In this document: positions 18,045 through 27,340 of the stretch, piece by piece
Numbering within the stretch: the first letter of the stretch is position 1
Layout: every line of letters starts with the position of its first letter
Assembly (NCBI RefSeq): GCF_006442545.2
Contig: NZ_CP083952.1
Location: forward strand, 5,991,501 to 6,055,500
Source of the DNA: Mesorhizobium sp. B2-1-8
GTDB lineage: Bacteria; Pseudomonadota; Alphaproteobacteria; Rhizobiales; Rhizobiaceae
DNA: 64,000 nucleotides
Direction of reading: 5' to 3'
The notes under the pieces: generated by a model
The model's input: only the letters and a program-made list of their open reading frames with translations
What the model was told of the DNA's origin: nothing
The model's database searches: none
Made by a program: the position numbers and the translations under genes

Positions 18045-19163
18045 ATGACCGACAATCCGCACCATCTGGCAACGCCGTCCGGCAAGCCGCGCGCGCGAAG
18101 CTTCAATATCGGCTTCGACGGAACGCCTGGGCCGTTCAACGCGATCACCGACGTGCCCGGCGTCGCGGTCGGCTATGCGACGCTGATATCGGGCGATGGT
18201 CCGCTCAGCATCGGCAAGGGACCGGTCCGCACCGGTGTCACAGCGATCCTGCCCAGGTTGCGCGCCGAGCTGGCGACGCCGGTTTTCGCCGGCATTTTCA
18301 GCCAGAACGGCAATGGCGAGCTGACCGGCTCGCACATCATCGAGGAAACCGGCGCCTTCAACTTCCCGATCACCATCACCAACACGCATTCCTGCGGGGT
18401 TTCGCGTGACGGCACGCTGCGCTGGATGAACCAAGTGCTGCCGGCGGCCGTCGACAGCGCCTGGGGCTTGCCGGTGGCGGCGGAGACCTATGACGGGTTT
18501 CTGAACGACATCAACGGCCACCATCTGACATCGGAGCACGTCGCCGAAGCCCTTGAGGGCGCCGCCAGCGGTCCGATCGAGGAAGGCAGTGTCGGCGGCG
18601 GCACCGGCATGATCACTTTCGGCTTCAAAGCCGGTTCCGGCACGGCCTCGCGCATCGTCGCATGGCAAGGGCGTACCTACACGGTCGGCTCCTTCGTGCA
18701 GTCGAATTTCGGCAAGCGGCGCAATTTCACCATTCGTGGCCTGCGTGCCGAATCCGAACTCACCGAGCCGGCGATCCGCGAAGCCACGTCGCGCGCGGAA
18801 AAGGGCTCAATCATCGCCGTCATCGCGACCGACGCGCCTTTCCTGCCGCACCAGATGAAGCGGCTGGCTCGCCGCGTGCCGCTCGGCGTCGCCATGACAG
18901 GCGGCTTCGGCTACCACAGTTCGGGCGACATTTTTCTCGCCTTCTCGACAGCGAATCCTGCCGCGGCGCTGGGGCTGACTGGCCGGATCGCCAGCGCCGA
19001 TTTCATTCCCGATGTGGACATCGACCCGTTCTTCGATGCCGTGATCCAGACGGTGGAGGAATCGATTCTGAACGCTCTTGTCGCCAATCACGACATGACC
19101 GGTCGTGATGGCAATTTCGTGCCTGCCCTGCCGAAAGCGTGGCTCAAGGAAAGATTTGGCTGA
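18045..19163 (+). CDS. P1 family peptidase (DmpA/BapA-type beta-aminopeptidase)
   Basis: 372 residues. The N-terminus carries FNAITDVPGVAVGYATL. The sequence AEKGSIIAVIATDAPFLPHQ holds the Gly-Ser bond where this Ntn-hydrolase family cleaves itself, making Ser the new N-terminal nucleophile. GGFGYHSSGDIFLAFSTANP is a second family motif. Such enzymes release N-terminal D- or beta-amino acids. No signal peptide is seen, so it is probably cytoplasmic. It follows xseA by 3 bp. Confidence 0.9.
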   Translation: MTDNPHHLATPSGKPRARSFNIGFDGTPGPFNAITDVPGVAVGYATLISGDGPLSIGKGPVRTGVTAILPRLRAELATPVFAGIFSQNGNGELTGSHIIEETGAFNFPITITNTHSCGVSRDGTLRWMNQVLPAAVDSAWGLPVAAETYDGFLNDINGHHLTSEHVAEALEGAASGPIEEGSVGGGTGMITFGFKAGSGTASRIVAWQGRTYTVGSFVQSNFGKRRNFTIRGLRAESELTEPAIREATSRAEKGSIIAVIATDAPFLPHQMKRLARRVPLGVAMTGGFGYHSSGDIFLAFSTANPAAALGLTGRIASADFIPDVDIDPFFDAVIQTVEESILNALVANHDMTGRDGNFVPALPKAWLKERFG

Positions 19164-19184
19164 GAAGGGTGGCTGAGACGAAAA

Positions 19185-19202
19185 CGCGGGCCGAAGCCCG
19201 CG
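19185..19202 (-). terminator. UUCG-tetraloop terminator after the DUF768 gene
   Basis: On the minus strand the sequence is cgcgggc-ttcg-gcccgcg followed by ttttcgtctc: a 7-bp GC stem closed by the very stable cUUCGg tetraloop, then a short U-run. It lies 28 bp beyond the DUF768 gene and 22 bp after the convergent peptidase gene. Confidence 0.75.
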
Positions 19203-19229
19203 CAGCCAGACAGGATTGTCCCTGAAAAT

Positions 19230-19481
19230 CTATTCCGCGGCCTCGCTGGAAGCCTGCTGGTTTTCGTCGGCCTCCGCCGCTTCCTCGAGCCGGGAAGCGA
19301 TGAGTTCCTGGATGTCGCCGACTTCCTCCTGGATGTCCTCCAGCGGTATGCCGACCTCGGCCGCCTTGGCGGCGCATTCCTTGGCCAGTGTCTCGGCCTG
19401 CTTCTCGATCCTGGCGTGGGACTGGCAATGGACCTTTTCGCCGATCCATCCCCGCAAGAATTCGATCGCGTGTTCACTCAT
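19230..19481 (-). CDS. DUF768-like small protein
   Basis: 83 residues starting MSEHAIEFLRGWIGEKVHCQ. The pattern FL..WI at the N-terminus and IPLEDIQEEVGDIQELIASR at the centre fit DUF768, a family found mainly in Mesorhizobium and of unknown function. The C-terminal 20 residues are Glu/Ala-rich. It is predicted to be soluble, acidic and helical. The start has AGGGAA upstream, and a strong UUCG terminator follows the stop. Confidence 0.72.
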   Translation of the reverse strand: MSEHAIEFLRGWIGEKVHCQSHARIEKQAETLAKECAAKAAEVGIPLEDIQEEVGDIQELIASRLEEAAEADENQQASSEAAE

Positions 19482-19886
19482 ACTGCTGTTCCCTTGCGGC
19501 AAAGCCGGTTGGCAATCATAAACGTCGGCATCCCGCAAAGGATGCATGTTCCCATTCCAGCCGAGTCGCGGCCAGCCGGCAAGCCGAAGCTGTCCAGGGT
19601 CCACAGAGCCGAAGGAAATCGAGGGGTGAAGGACATTTTCTGATTCTGAAGGACTGTACCGTTGGCGGGATCTGCCCGCTCCGAGCAATTGCTTCTACCT
19701 TTACGGCTTCCAGTCCGTTTCGTATCTCAACGGCTGTCGCTACAGCCGCCTTATGACGTTACGCTTCAAGGCACGAGCCATCGAAGCCGCCGCTATATAG
19801 TGACATCCTCATGCGATGTCGACTCTCCTCGAGGTCGTGCATATGAGCCATGCGAAAGTCACATCGATCATCAAACCAATTCCGGG
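19482..19886. other. Intergenic stretch without a recognisable gene
   Basis: About 405 bp between the DUF768 gene and an SDR gene, both read leftwards. Its right part must hold the end of the SDR transcript and its left part the DUF768 promoter. I found no convincing coding sequence, repeat or terminator. Confidence 0.5.
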
Positions 19887-20576
19887 TCAGAAGGTCTCCA
19901 CCCACGGCCTGAGCTCCATTTCCCAGGTCCAGGCGCTGCGATGCTGGCGATGGATGGCGAGATAGGCCTCGGCGATCGCGTCCGGCGACAGCCGGCGATC
20001 TTGCGGTTCGGACTCCTGGTCGGAAACGGCCGAGGCAATGGCGCCGTCGATGATGAAATGCGCGACGTGGATGTTCTTGGGCGCCAGTTCGCGGGCCATT
20101 GATTGCGCCAGTCCGCGCAATCCGAATTTGGGCATCGCAAAGCCGGCGGAACCGGCGAACCCCTTCACGCTTGCCGTCGCTCCGGTGAAGAGGATCGACC
20201 CCGCCCCTCGAGCAATAAGCCGGCGGGCTGCCTGCTGAGCCACCAGGAATCCGCCATAAGCCCCAACCAGCAACGCCTGACGGACCGCCTCGGGATCGAG
20301 CTCCGCGATCGGACCGCGGGCGCGTCCGCTGGCGTTGAAAACCAGCAGGGAAAGCGGACCAGCCTTGTCGGCGACATCGAACAGGCCCTCCACCGACGCT
20401 GGATCCGAGACGTCCGTCGCCACGGCTTGCGCGCCGGTCTGCGCCCGCAATGCATCGAGCTTCTCGATGTTTCGGGCGGCCAGGACGACGTGGAATCCTT
20501 CCCTGGCGAGAAGACGCGCGAGCGAGGCGCTCAAACCGGAGCCCGCCCCGGCAATGACGGCGACGTTGGATGTCAT
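19887..20576 (-). CDS. Short-chain dehydrogenase/reductase-like protein, catalytic Tyr replaced
   Basis: 229 residues from ATG MTSNVAVIAGAGSGLSASLA with AAGGAGAGG upstream. The cofactor site is GAGSGLS, the NAG-like motif is FNASG, and the conserved Ser region is LFTGATAS. Where classical SDRs have YxxxK this protein has F146-AMP-K150. Such FxxxK SDRs occur in a rhizobial subfamily with ARELAPKNIHVAHFIIDG, also seen here. The loss of Tyr makes ordinary ketone reduction doubtful; a binding or altered role is possible. It stands alone, with 286 bp upstream. Confidence 0.82.
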   Translation of the reverse strand: MTSNVAVIAGAGSGLSASLARLLAREGFHVVLAARNIEKLDALRAQTGAQAVATDVSDPASVEGLFDVADKAGPLSLLVFNASGRARGPIAELDPEAVRQALLVGAYGGFLVAQQAARRLIARGAGSILFTGATASVKGFAGSAGFAMPKFGLRGLAQSMARELAPKNIHVAHFIIDGAIASAVSDQESEPQDRRLSPDAIAEAYLAIHRQHRSAWTWEMELRPWVETF

Positions 20577-20672
20577 GAGACCTCTCCTTCTTCCACTGAT
20601 TGCAACGGCTGGCACCTGTTGAACCCTGCCGGATCACAGCCGCGGCGGCAACGCGCAGGCGGAAAGAAAAAT

Positions 20673-20696
20673 GGCCGGGCGCGAAACGGCCCGGCC
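20673..20696 (-). terminator. Rho-independent terminator after the 2-oxoglutarate oxygenase gene
   Basis: 8-bp GC stem ggccgggc / gcccggcc with an 8-base loop. Read on the minus strand it is followed by atttttctttcc. It lies 167 bp past the stop of the oxygenase gene. A-rich sequence on the other side (aaaaagaag) could let it act in both directions. Confidence 0.65.
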
Positions 20697-20862
20697 AAAA
20701 AGAAGGTCATAACCTTCAGAGGGGAACACCGTTCAGCGAAATGGGAGGAAAACACCGAACGGGTTTTTGGATTTTGGACCGATCCTTGTGCGTATACGAC
20801 GAATGATTTTCCAAAATCAGCCGGAATTACGAAAAATCCCGTTCGTTCTTGCTTCAACTGGC

Positions 20863-21882
20863 TCAACCCGCCCCAGTTTCCCGCCCCAGCAGGTCGGCGT
20901 AATGGCGGCGCGCGACGTCAGGGTGCGAGCGCAACCGGCCTTTCAGCACATTGGTTCCGACATCGCGAAACAGCGGATTGTCAGGATCGCTGGCCGGCCC
21001 GCGCGCTTGTGCCGCCAATTCCTCCGGCAATTCGAGTAGCGGTATGGTCGCATCGAGTTTGGCGCTGAAGAAGAACGGCACCGAAATGCGTTCAATACCG
21101 GCGGGGGGCGTCACGACGCGATGCACGGTGGCGCGCAAATAGCCGTTCGAGGCCAGTTCGAGCAATTCACCGATGTTGACGACGAGCGTGCCGGGAATGG
21201 GGTCCACATCCACCCAGCTGCCGTCATACTCGACCTGAAGCCCCTTGTTGTCATCCTGAAGCAGCAGCGTCAGGAAACCGCCATCCTTGTGCGCGCCGAC
21301 ACCCTGGTCACCGCCGGTCGCCTCGCGGCCAGGGTAGCGCACGATCTTCATGCGATGGTTGGGCTGCTCACGGTAGATCGGGTCGAAGGCATCCTCGGGT
21401 TGGTCGAGCGACAGCGCGAAGGCTTTCAACAGCCGGACCGCCACTGCCGTTGCCTTGGCCTGCCAGGCAAGCAAGGCGGGTTTTAGCTCCGGCAACGCAG
21501 CGGGCCACTGGTTCGGCCCCTGCAGCGGCGTCCAGGCGGGAATTCCGGGGCCTTGCGCCATGGGCTGGCGCTCGACCCCGATATCGAGCTGTTCGCGCCA
21601 GTCCGCCTTGCCCTTGGTCAGCTCGCCGCCGGCGCGCGTATAGCCGCGGAACTGCGAGGACCTGACCATTTCGATCGCGAGCTTGTCGGCCTCGGCCAAG
21701 GCAAAGAAGCGGCGCGATGCGGTGAGCACTTCGCTGATCTCCGCCCTCGATATGCCATGCCCAGCCAGATAGAAGAAGCCGATATCGCGCGAAGCGGAGC
21801 GCAGATCCGCCAGGAACGTCCGGTGCTCCGAGGCGCCTTGCTCAAAGCGGCTCAGATCGAGCACGGGTACTATTCTGGGCAT
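20863..21882 (-). CDS. Isopenicillin N synthase-like 2-oxoglutarate/Fe(II) oxygenase
   Basis: 339 residues from ATG MPRIVPVLDLSRFEQGA with AAGGAG upstream. The N-terminal DIOX_N segment has RDIGFFYLAGHGIS. The iron triad is HKD in GVGAHKDGGFLTLLLQDD plus the distal His in ATVHRVV, and RISVPFF supplies the 2-oxoglutarate-binding RxS. It should hydroxylate or oxidise a small substrate in the cytoplasm. It lies on the same strand as the nanA-like and transporter genes, beyond an ornithine cyclodeaminase remnant, so a link to that pathway is possible but unproven. Confidence 0.88.
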   Translation of the reverse strand: MPRIVPVLDLSRFEQGASEHRTFLADLRSASRDIGFFYLAGHGISRAEISEVLTASRRFFALAEADKLAIEMVRSSQFRGYTRAGGELTKGKADWREQLDIGVERQPMAQGPGIPAWTPLQGPNQWPAALPELKPALLAWQAKATAVAVRLLKAFALSLDQPEDAFDPIYREQPNHRMKIVRYPGREATGGDQGVGAHKDGGFLTLLLQDDNKGLQVEYDGSWVDVDPIPGTLVVNIGELLELASNGYLRATVHRVVTPPAGIERISVPFFFSAKLDATIPLLELPEELAAQARGPASDPDNPLFRDVGTNVLKGRLRSHPDVARRHYADLLGRETGAG

Positions 21883-22134
21883 ATCAGGCTCCTTCCTGGT
21901 TTCTGCGGATGTGTGCCCATCCGCAAACCAGTCCCGTTGGACATGCGTGCACTCTTCGGCAGTCACAACCGCCAGCAATGCCCGCAAGTCTCATCGACTC
22001 CAGATTGCCAAGAAAGAAACGATCGGCCCTTCGAGGCCGCCGCGGCGAACAATTTTTCCACGCACGCTGGCTGGCTGACAACGACCGCGATCATTCGACA
22101 GATACGGACCGCCGGCAGGCGCGCGACCAATACC

Positions 22135-22408
22135 CTATTGGGCTGCCCTCAAGAGCATGCCGAAGAGGTCGCGCGGCTCGTCGGGATCGGCCAGCATGTC
22201 GAGTTCCTGGTAGAGGCCGGTCGAGGTCGGCTGGTGCCTGACATAACGCAGCGCCGAAAAGTCCTCGATGGCGAAGCCGACCGAATCGAACAGCGTAATC
22301 TGGCCGGCATCCCGCGCGAACGTGACGCCGCGACCATCGCGCAGATCCGCAAGCTGCGTTTCTCGCCGCTCAGCGTGGCACCCGCTTCTGTGGTGAAGGA
22401 GCCGCGCC
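22135..22408 (-). pseudogene. Ornithine cyclodeaminase/mu-crystallin family gene, C-terminal remnant
   Basis: The minus strand encodes AGQITLFDSVGFAIEDFSAL, then RYV, and ends EPRDLFGMLLRAAQ before TAG. This is the characteristic C-terminal end of ornithine cyclodeaminases (ITxFxSVGxAxED). About 90 residues are present; the N-terminal two-thirds, including the catalytic and NAD-binding parts, are absent, and the remnant abuts the stop of the nanA-like gene. A deletion in this cluster is the simplest explanation. Confidence 0.7.
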
Positions 22409-23305
22409 TCACGCCAGCCACTCCTTGATCGCCGGGCGGGCAAGCACCGCACGCATGCGGTCCTCGGCATCGGCGACAGCCAGCGCCATCGGCGCGCGGG
22501 TCGGGCCGCAATCGACGCCGATGACGCGGAAGGCCGCCTTCATGCCCGGCAGGACGCCGGTCTCCAGCAGCGCCTCGACGAAGTCCTGCGACACTGTCTG
22601 CAGCGCCTTCCCCCGTGAAAGATCGCCAGCGCGGACCGCCTGGTCGATCGCCACGTAGAGCCTGCCGAGCAGATTGTAGGTGGTGCCGATGCCGCCTTCG
22701 GTGCCGAGCATGCCGGCGGAGGCATAGATCTCATCGAAGCCGTAGTAGAAGAGCTTTTGCGGCTGCCGCTTGCGCAGCAGGGAATATTTGAACAGGTCGG
22801 TGGAGGTGAACTTGATGCCGACGACATTGTTGAGATCGAGCAGCCGGACCAGCAAGGCAAGCGGCAGTGGCCGGCCGGTGCGCAAGGGGATCTCGTAGAC
22901 GATCAGCGGCAAGTCCGTTGCCGCCGCCAGTCCCTGGTAGTAGCCGAAGACTTCCTCGTCGGAGAACGGGTAGGAATGCGGCGGCAGCGCCGACAGCGCG
23001 TGATAGCCGAGCTTCTGCGCCTGCCGCGCCAGGCGGATGGAATCGCGCAGGTTCGGCATGCCTACATGGGCGATCAGCTTGACGCCACTCGAGGCGGCGC
23101 CGGCGAAAACCACCTCTTGCTGCGCCAACAATTCGTCCACCGTCAGCAAGCCGGATTCGCCGCTGCTGCCACCGACATAGAGACCGGCCAGACCCTGGCG
23201 CAGCACATAGTCGTTGATGTTGCGCTGGCGTTGCGGATCGAACTCGCCGGCATCGCTCAGTCCGGTCATCAGGGCGGCATACATGCCCGCCAATTGCTTG
23301 GTCAT
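22409..23305 (-). CDS. nanA: N-acetylneuraminate lyase-like aldolase (DHDPS/NAL family)
   Basis: 298 residues. It follows the NAL branch: GLYVGGSSGES (45-50 binds the carboxylate), KLIAHVG, YPFSDEE, Tyr137 in VYEIP, Schiff-base Lys165 in GIKFTSTDLF, and YYGFDEIYASAG with D191/E192, then GGIGTTYN. In NAL these residues cleave sialic acid to N-acetylmannosamine and pyruvate; DHDPS enzymes have GTTGE instead. It is the last intact gene behind a peptide-type importer and a NanR-like regulator. A related nonulosonic acid could be the real substrate. The start has GAGGA upstream. Confidence 0.78.
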   Translation of the reverse strand: MTKQLAGMYAALMTGLSDAGEFDPQRQRNINDYVLRQGLAGLYVGGSSGESGLLTVDELLAQQEVVFAGAASSGVKLIAHVGMPNLRDSIRLARQAQKLGYHALSALPPHSYPFSDEEVFGYYQGLAAATDLPLIVYEIPLRTGRPLPLALLVRLLDLNNVVGIKFTSTDLFKYSLLRKRQPQKLFYYGFDEIYASAGMLGTEGGIGTTYNLLGRLYVAIDQAVRAGDLSRGKALQTVSQDFVEALLETGVLPGMKAAFRVIGVDCGPTRAPMALAVADAEDRMRAVLARPAIKEWLA

Positions 23306-23330
23306 CGGGGTCCTCGGTTTTCCAGATTTG

Positions 23331-25406
23331 TCATGATGTGGCTTCGCCAGCGTGGTGGCAGGCGACGAGATGCTGGCCGGTGACGGCGGAGCCGAAATCG
23401 CACCGTGCCGGATCGACCTTGGTGCAGATCTCGGTCGCCAGGGGGCAGCGCGGATGGAAATGGCAACCGGGCGGCGGCTTCGACGGGTCGGGCACGCCAC
23501 CGCCAAGCACGATGCGGCGGCGGGTGCCGCCTGCCTTGGGATCGGGCACCGGGATCGCCGACAGAAGCGCGCGCGTATAGGGATGCAGCGGTGCGCCAAA
23601 CACCGCTGGCGTGGTGCCGATCTCGACGATGCGGCCGAGATACATCACCGCGACGCGGTCGCTGAGATAGCGGATCATCGACAGATCGTGGCCGACGAAC
23701 AGATAGGTCAGGCCGAGGCGCGCCTTGAGGTCGTCGAGCAGATTGACGATCTGCGCCTGGATCGAGACGTCGAGCGCCGAGATCGGTTCGTCGGCAATGA
23801 TGAATTTCGGATTGGTGGCGATCGCCCGGGCAATGCCAACGCGCTGGCGCTGGCCGCCGGAGAGCTCGAACGGATAGCGGTTGCGCAGCGCTTCCTGGAG
23901 ACCGACCAGCGCCAGCAACTCGCTGACACGGGCATCGCGCGAGGCGCGCGTGCCGATCTTCTGCGCACGCAACCCTTCGCCGACGATGCGCCCGATGGTC
24001 ATGCGCGGGTTGAGCGAACCAAACGGGTTCTGGAACACCATCTGCATGTCGCGGCGGCGCAGCTTCAGCTCCTCGCCGGTCGCGCCCGCATAGTCCCTGC
24101 CCTCGAACACGATGCTGCCGGCGCTTGGGCGCTCCAGGCCCAGTACGGCGCGGCCGGTCGTCGACTTGCCGCAGCCGCTTTCGCCGACCAGCGCCAGCGT
24201 CTCGCCGCGCATCACCTCGAAGCTGACGCCGTCGACGGCATGCACCGCGCCGACCTGCCGTCGCAGGACCCCGCGCCGGATCGGGAAATGCACCTTGAGG
24301 TCCGTGACGGTGAGCAGCGGTTCCTGCTTCGATGCCGTCGCGGCGGGCTTGTCCGCAGCGGCTGCGCTCATGCGCGGCAACCGCTCCACCTCCCACCAGC
24401 GCCAGCATGCGGTGGCGTGGCCGGCACCCGCACCTTCCAGCGGGGGCTTTGCCTGGCTGCAGCGCGCCTCGGCATAGTCGCAGCGCGGGGCGAATGCGCA
24501 GAAGGTCGGCGCCAGCGTGACATTGGGCGGCGCGCCCTTGATCGGCACCAGCCTGGTGTTTGCCGCCGTGAGCGACGGAATCGAGTTCAACAGGCCGATC
24601 GTATAGGGGTGCTTGGCTGCCGAAAACAGCTCGTCGACCGGCGCGGATTCGACGATCGAGCCGGCATACATCACCGCGACGCGGTCGACAAAGCCGGCGA
24701 CGAGGCCGAGGTCATGGCTGATCCAGATGATCGCCATGCCGAGCTGCTTCTGCAAGCGCACGACAAGTTCGACGATCTGCGCCTGGATGGTGACGTCGAG
24801 CGCCGTGGTCGGCTCGTCGGCGATCAGGATCGAAGGCTTGCACACCAGCGCCATGGCGATGCCGATGCGCTGCAACTGGCCGCCCGAGAACTGATGCGGA
24901 AAGGCGCGCATGCGCTGCGGCGCGTTGGCGATGCCGACAAGCGCCAGCATGTCGAGCGCCTGGCGTTCGGCCTCGGCCTCGTTCAGGCCCTGGTGTTCGC
25001 GCAGCGCCTCGGTCAGTTGCAGGCCGATGGTCAGCACCGGGTTCAGCGACGACATCGGATCCTGGAAGATCATGGCGATGTCGCGGCCGCGTATCCGGCG
25101 CAGTTCGCTGTCGGGCATGGCCAGCAGATCACGGCCACGAAACAGCGCGCGGCCCGCGGTGACGCGGCCGGGCGGCTTGCGGATCAGGCCCATCAGCGTC
25201 TGCACGGTGACCGACTTGCCGGAGCCGCTCTCGCCGACGATCGCCAGCGACTCGCCCTCCGCGAGCTCGAAGGAGACGTCGTTGACGGCGTAGACGGAAT
25301 TGCCGCGCGGGCCGAACTCGACGCTCAGCCCCTGCACGGAAAGCACCGCCTGCTGCCCGATCCCCTTCGCGGCCCTGTCGACGGCAAGCATGTCGGCGGC
25401 CATCAT
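23331..25406 (-). CDS. Fused double ATP-binding protein of a peptide-type ABC importer (SatD/DppDF-like)
   Basis: 691 residues with two complete ABC domains. The first has Walker A GESGSGKS (58-65), signature FSGGQLQR and Walker [13 protein letters not shown]. The second has [23 protein letters not shown] and [12 protein letters not shown]. Each ends in an oligopeptide-transporter tail with cysteines ([24 protein letters not shown]) that may bind a cluster. It overlaps the upstream permease gene by 4 bp. The fused ATPase resembles SatD of SatABCD sialic-acid importers, which belong to the same peptide family. Confidence 0.9.
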   Translation of the reverse strand: MMAADMLAVDRAAKGIGQQAVLSVQGLSVEFGPRGNSVYAVNDVSFELAEGESLAIVGESGSGKSVTVQTLMGLIRKPPGRVTAGRALFRGRDLLAMPDSELRRIRGRDIAMIFQDPMSSLNPVLTIGLQLTEALREHQGLNEAEAERQALDMLALVGIANAPQRMRAFPHQFSGGQLQRIGIAMALVCKPSILIADEPTTALDVTIQAQIVELVVRLQKQLGMAIIWISHDLGLVAGFVDRVAVMYAGSIVESAPVDELFSAAKHPYTIGLLNSIPSLTAANTRLVPIKGAPPNVTLAPTFCAFAPRCDYAEARCSQAKPPLEGAGAGHATACWRWWEVERLPRMSAAAADKPAATASKQEPLLTVTDLKVHFPIRRGVLRRQVGAVHAVDGVSFEVMRGETLALVGESGCGKSTTGRAVLGLERPSAGSIVFEGRDYAGATGEELKLRRRDMQMVFQNPFGSLNPRMTIGRIVGEGLRAQKIGTRASRDARVSELLALVGLQEALRNRYPFELSGGQRQRVGIARAIATNPKFIIADEPISALDVSIQAQIVNLLDDLKARLGLTYLFVGHDLSMIRYLSDRVAVMYLGRIVEIGTTPAVFGAPLHPYTRALLSAIPVPDPKAGGTRRRIVLGGGVPDPSKPPPGCHFHPRCPLATEICTKVDPARCDFGSAVTGQHLVACHHAGEATS

Positions 25407-26305
25407 TTGCCACCTATGATGTGCTGCGGATCGAGCGCGTCGCGCAGGCCGTCACCGACGAAGTTGATGCTGAGCACGGCCATGGCGATCATCGCGCCGG
25501 GTGGAATCCACATCCAGGGCTCGCTCTCCAGGATCGACAGTGTGCGGGCGTCGCGCAGCATGTTGCCCCAACTGGCGGCGGGCGCCTGCGCGCCAAGGCC
25601 GAGGAAGGAGAGCGAAGCTTCGAGCAAGATGACGGTCGCCACGTCGAGCGTGATCGCCACCAGGATCGGGCTCAGCACGTTGGGCAGGATGTGTTCGAGG
25701 ATGATGACCGAGGGCGAGGTTCCTAACGAGCGAGCAGCCAGGATGAATTCCTGGTTGCGCAAGGCCAGGATCTCGCCGCGTGTCAGGCGGGCGATGGAGG
25801 GCCAGCTCAGCAGTCCGATCACCACCATGGTGTTGAAGATGCTGGGCCCAACGACCGCGACGAAAGCGATGATGATGACCAGCCGCGGGAAGGTCAGCAC
25901 CATGTCGATCAGGCCCATCAGCAAGAGGTCGACCTTGCCGCCGAAATAGCCGGCGACGCAGCCGATGAAGATGCCGATCGCGGCCGAGATCGCCACGGCG
26001 ACGAAGCCGACCGTCAGCGAGACGCGGCCGCCATAGAGGATGCGGGCGAAGATGTCGCGACCGGTGCCGTCCGTGCCCAGCCAGTGGATGCCGCCGGGCG
26101 GCTGGTTCCGGCCCCTGAGGTCGATGTCGTTGGGGCCGTAGTGCGCGATCAGCGGCGCGAGCACGCAGGCGAGCACAATGATGGCGAGCATGATCAGGCC
26201 GAGGGTGGCAAGACGGTGGTGGAGGAAACGGCGCGCCGCCTCGCCCCACAGGCCGCGCGAGGCGCCGGCGGCGATCGTCATGTCGGCGGCGGTAGCGTCA
26301 GTCAT
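25403..26305 (-). CDS. Peptide-type ABC transporter permease (DppC-like)
   Basis: 300 residues. The N-terminal OppC segment and first membrane helix (LATLGLIMLAIIVLACVLAP) precede GTDGTGRDIFARILYGGRVS, a DppC signature. The binding-protein-dependent transport domain has the EAA loop SWPSIARLTRGEILALRNQE. About six membrane helices are predicted. It overlaps the DppB-like gene by 8 bp and the ATPase gene by 4 bp, a tight operon. Confidence 0.92.
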   Translation of the reverse strand: MTDATAADMTIAAGASRGLWGEAARRFLHHRLATLGLIMLAIIVLACVLAPLIAHYGPNDIDLRGRNQPPGGIHWLGTDGTGRDIFARILYGGRVSLTVGFVAVAISAAIGIFIGCVAGYFGGKVDLLLMGLIDMVLTFPRLVIIIAFVAVVGPSIFNTMVVIGLLSWPSIARLTRGEILALRNQEFILAARSLGTSPSVIILEHILPNVLSPILVAITLDVATVILLEASLSFLGLGAQAPAASWGNMLRDARTLSILESEPWMWIPPGAMIAMAVLSINFVGDGLRDALDPQHIIGGK

Positions 26306-27254
26306 AGCTCACCCTGGGGTCGAGCACGCTGTAGGCAAGGTCGGTGGCAAGGTTGGCCAGCATGACGATGATGGCGGTGATCAGCACGTAGCCCATGATG
26401 ACTGGGCTATCCCTGTTCACCACGGAATCGATGAACATCAGGCCGATGCCCGGCCACTGGAAGATGGTCTCGATCACCACCGAACCACCAAACAGCGTCG
26501 GCAGCGCCAGGCCGAAGACGGTCACCAGCGGGATCAGCGCGTTGCGCAGGCCGTGGCGCAGCGTGATGGTGCGGGGTTTCAGGCCCTTGGCCTTGGCGGT
26601 GCGCATATAGCTCTGGTTCAGCACTTCGAGCATGCCGGCGCGGGCATAGCGCATGAAGATCGCGGCACGGAACAAGGCAAGTGCCGCCGCCGGCAGGATC
26701 AGGTGCCTGAGATTGTCGAGGAGCGAGAAGTTTTCACCAGCCGTGGAAATGCCCGACGACGGCAGCCAGCGCAGTTCCAGCGCAAAGACGTAGACGAGCA
26801 GCAGTCCCATGAAGAAGTCCGGGATCGAGACCCCGACAAAGCCGGCAAGCGTCAGCGAATAGTCGGTGAGCTTGTATTGCCTGAGCGCAGAGATCACGCC
26901 CAGCGTGGTGCCGATGACGAACGCGACGAGCAGTGCGACACCCATCAGCTCCAACGTCATCGGCAACCGCTCGACGATGATGTCGCCGACACTGCGGCCA
27001 TTGACGAAGGAGCGGCCGAGATTGCCGTGCAGGATCTGGCCGATCCAGTTGAGGTACTGGATATAGACCGGCTGGTCGAGGCCGAGTTCGCCGCGCCGCA
27101 TGGCGATCAGCTCCTCGCTCGACGGCGCCTCCGCCGTGATCATCGCCAGCACCGCGTCACCGGGCATGGCATGCGCAATGGCGAAGACGATGACGGTGAC
27201 GCCGAACAGCACCGGGATGCTGAGCAAAAGTTTTCGCAGGAGATAGCTGAGCAC
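26298..27254 (-). CDS. Peptide-type ABC transporter permease (DppB-like)
   Basis: 318 residues. The N-terminus LSYLLRKLLLSIPVLFGVTV is the typical first helix of DppB. GLDQPVYIQYLNWIGQILHG and DLGRS-like GNLGRSFVNGR follow, and the EAA loop lies in FMRYARAGMLEVLNQSYMRT with AKAKGL. It forms the inner-membrane channel with the DppC-like protein. It lies 86 bp behind the binding-protein gene; an imperfect hairpin fills that gap. Confidence 0.92.
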   Translation of the reverse strand: MLSYLLRKLLLSIPVLFGVTVIVFAIAHAMPGDAVLAMITAEAPSSEELIAMRRGELGLDQPVYIQYLNWIGQILHGNLGRSFVNGRSVGDIIVERLPMTLELMGVALLVAFVIGTTLGVISALRQYKLTDYSLTLAGFVGVSIPDFFMGLLLVYVFALELRWLPSSGISTAGENFSLLDNLRHLILPAAALALFRAAIFMRYARAGMLEVLNQSYMRTAKAKGLKPRTITLRHGLRNALIPLVTVFGLALPTLFGGSVVIETIFQWPGIGLMFIDSVVNRDSPVIMGYVLITAIIVMLANLATDLAYSVLDPRVSYD

Positions 27255-27274
27255 CGGCCTCTCCTATGGCTGAA

Positions 27275-27326
27275 GGCGGTTCTGAGACAACGGATCGTGA
27301 GGCTCGCTCAGAGCCCCACGACCGCC
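27275..27326 (-). other. Imperfect hairpin between the binding-protein and permease genes
   Basis: ggcggt-tctgag on the left pairs with ctcaga (27307-27312) and accgcc (27321-27326), with an unpaired 8-base bulge and a 20-base loop. Such hairpins often stabilise the upstream binding-protein mRNA or limit readthrough to permease genes. Structure and role are inferred from sequence only. Confidence 0.35.
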
Positions 27327-27340
27327 AGGGATATCCGAGG

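Noticed and set aside
22409-23305. Calling the lyase dihydrodipicolinate synthase (dapA)
   Set aside because: It has GGSSGE, IAHVG and YPFSDEE typical of N-acetylneuraminate lyase, not the GTTGE of DapA, and sits with nanR and a transporter.
23352-25949. 865-codon open frame on the plus strand
   Set aside because: It is antisense to the fused ABC ATPase and a permease, composed of Arg/Ala/His/Gln-rich low-complexity protein typical of high-GC shadow frames.
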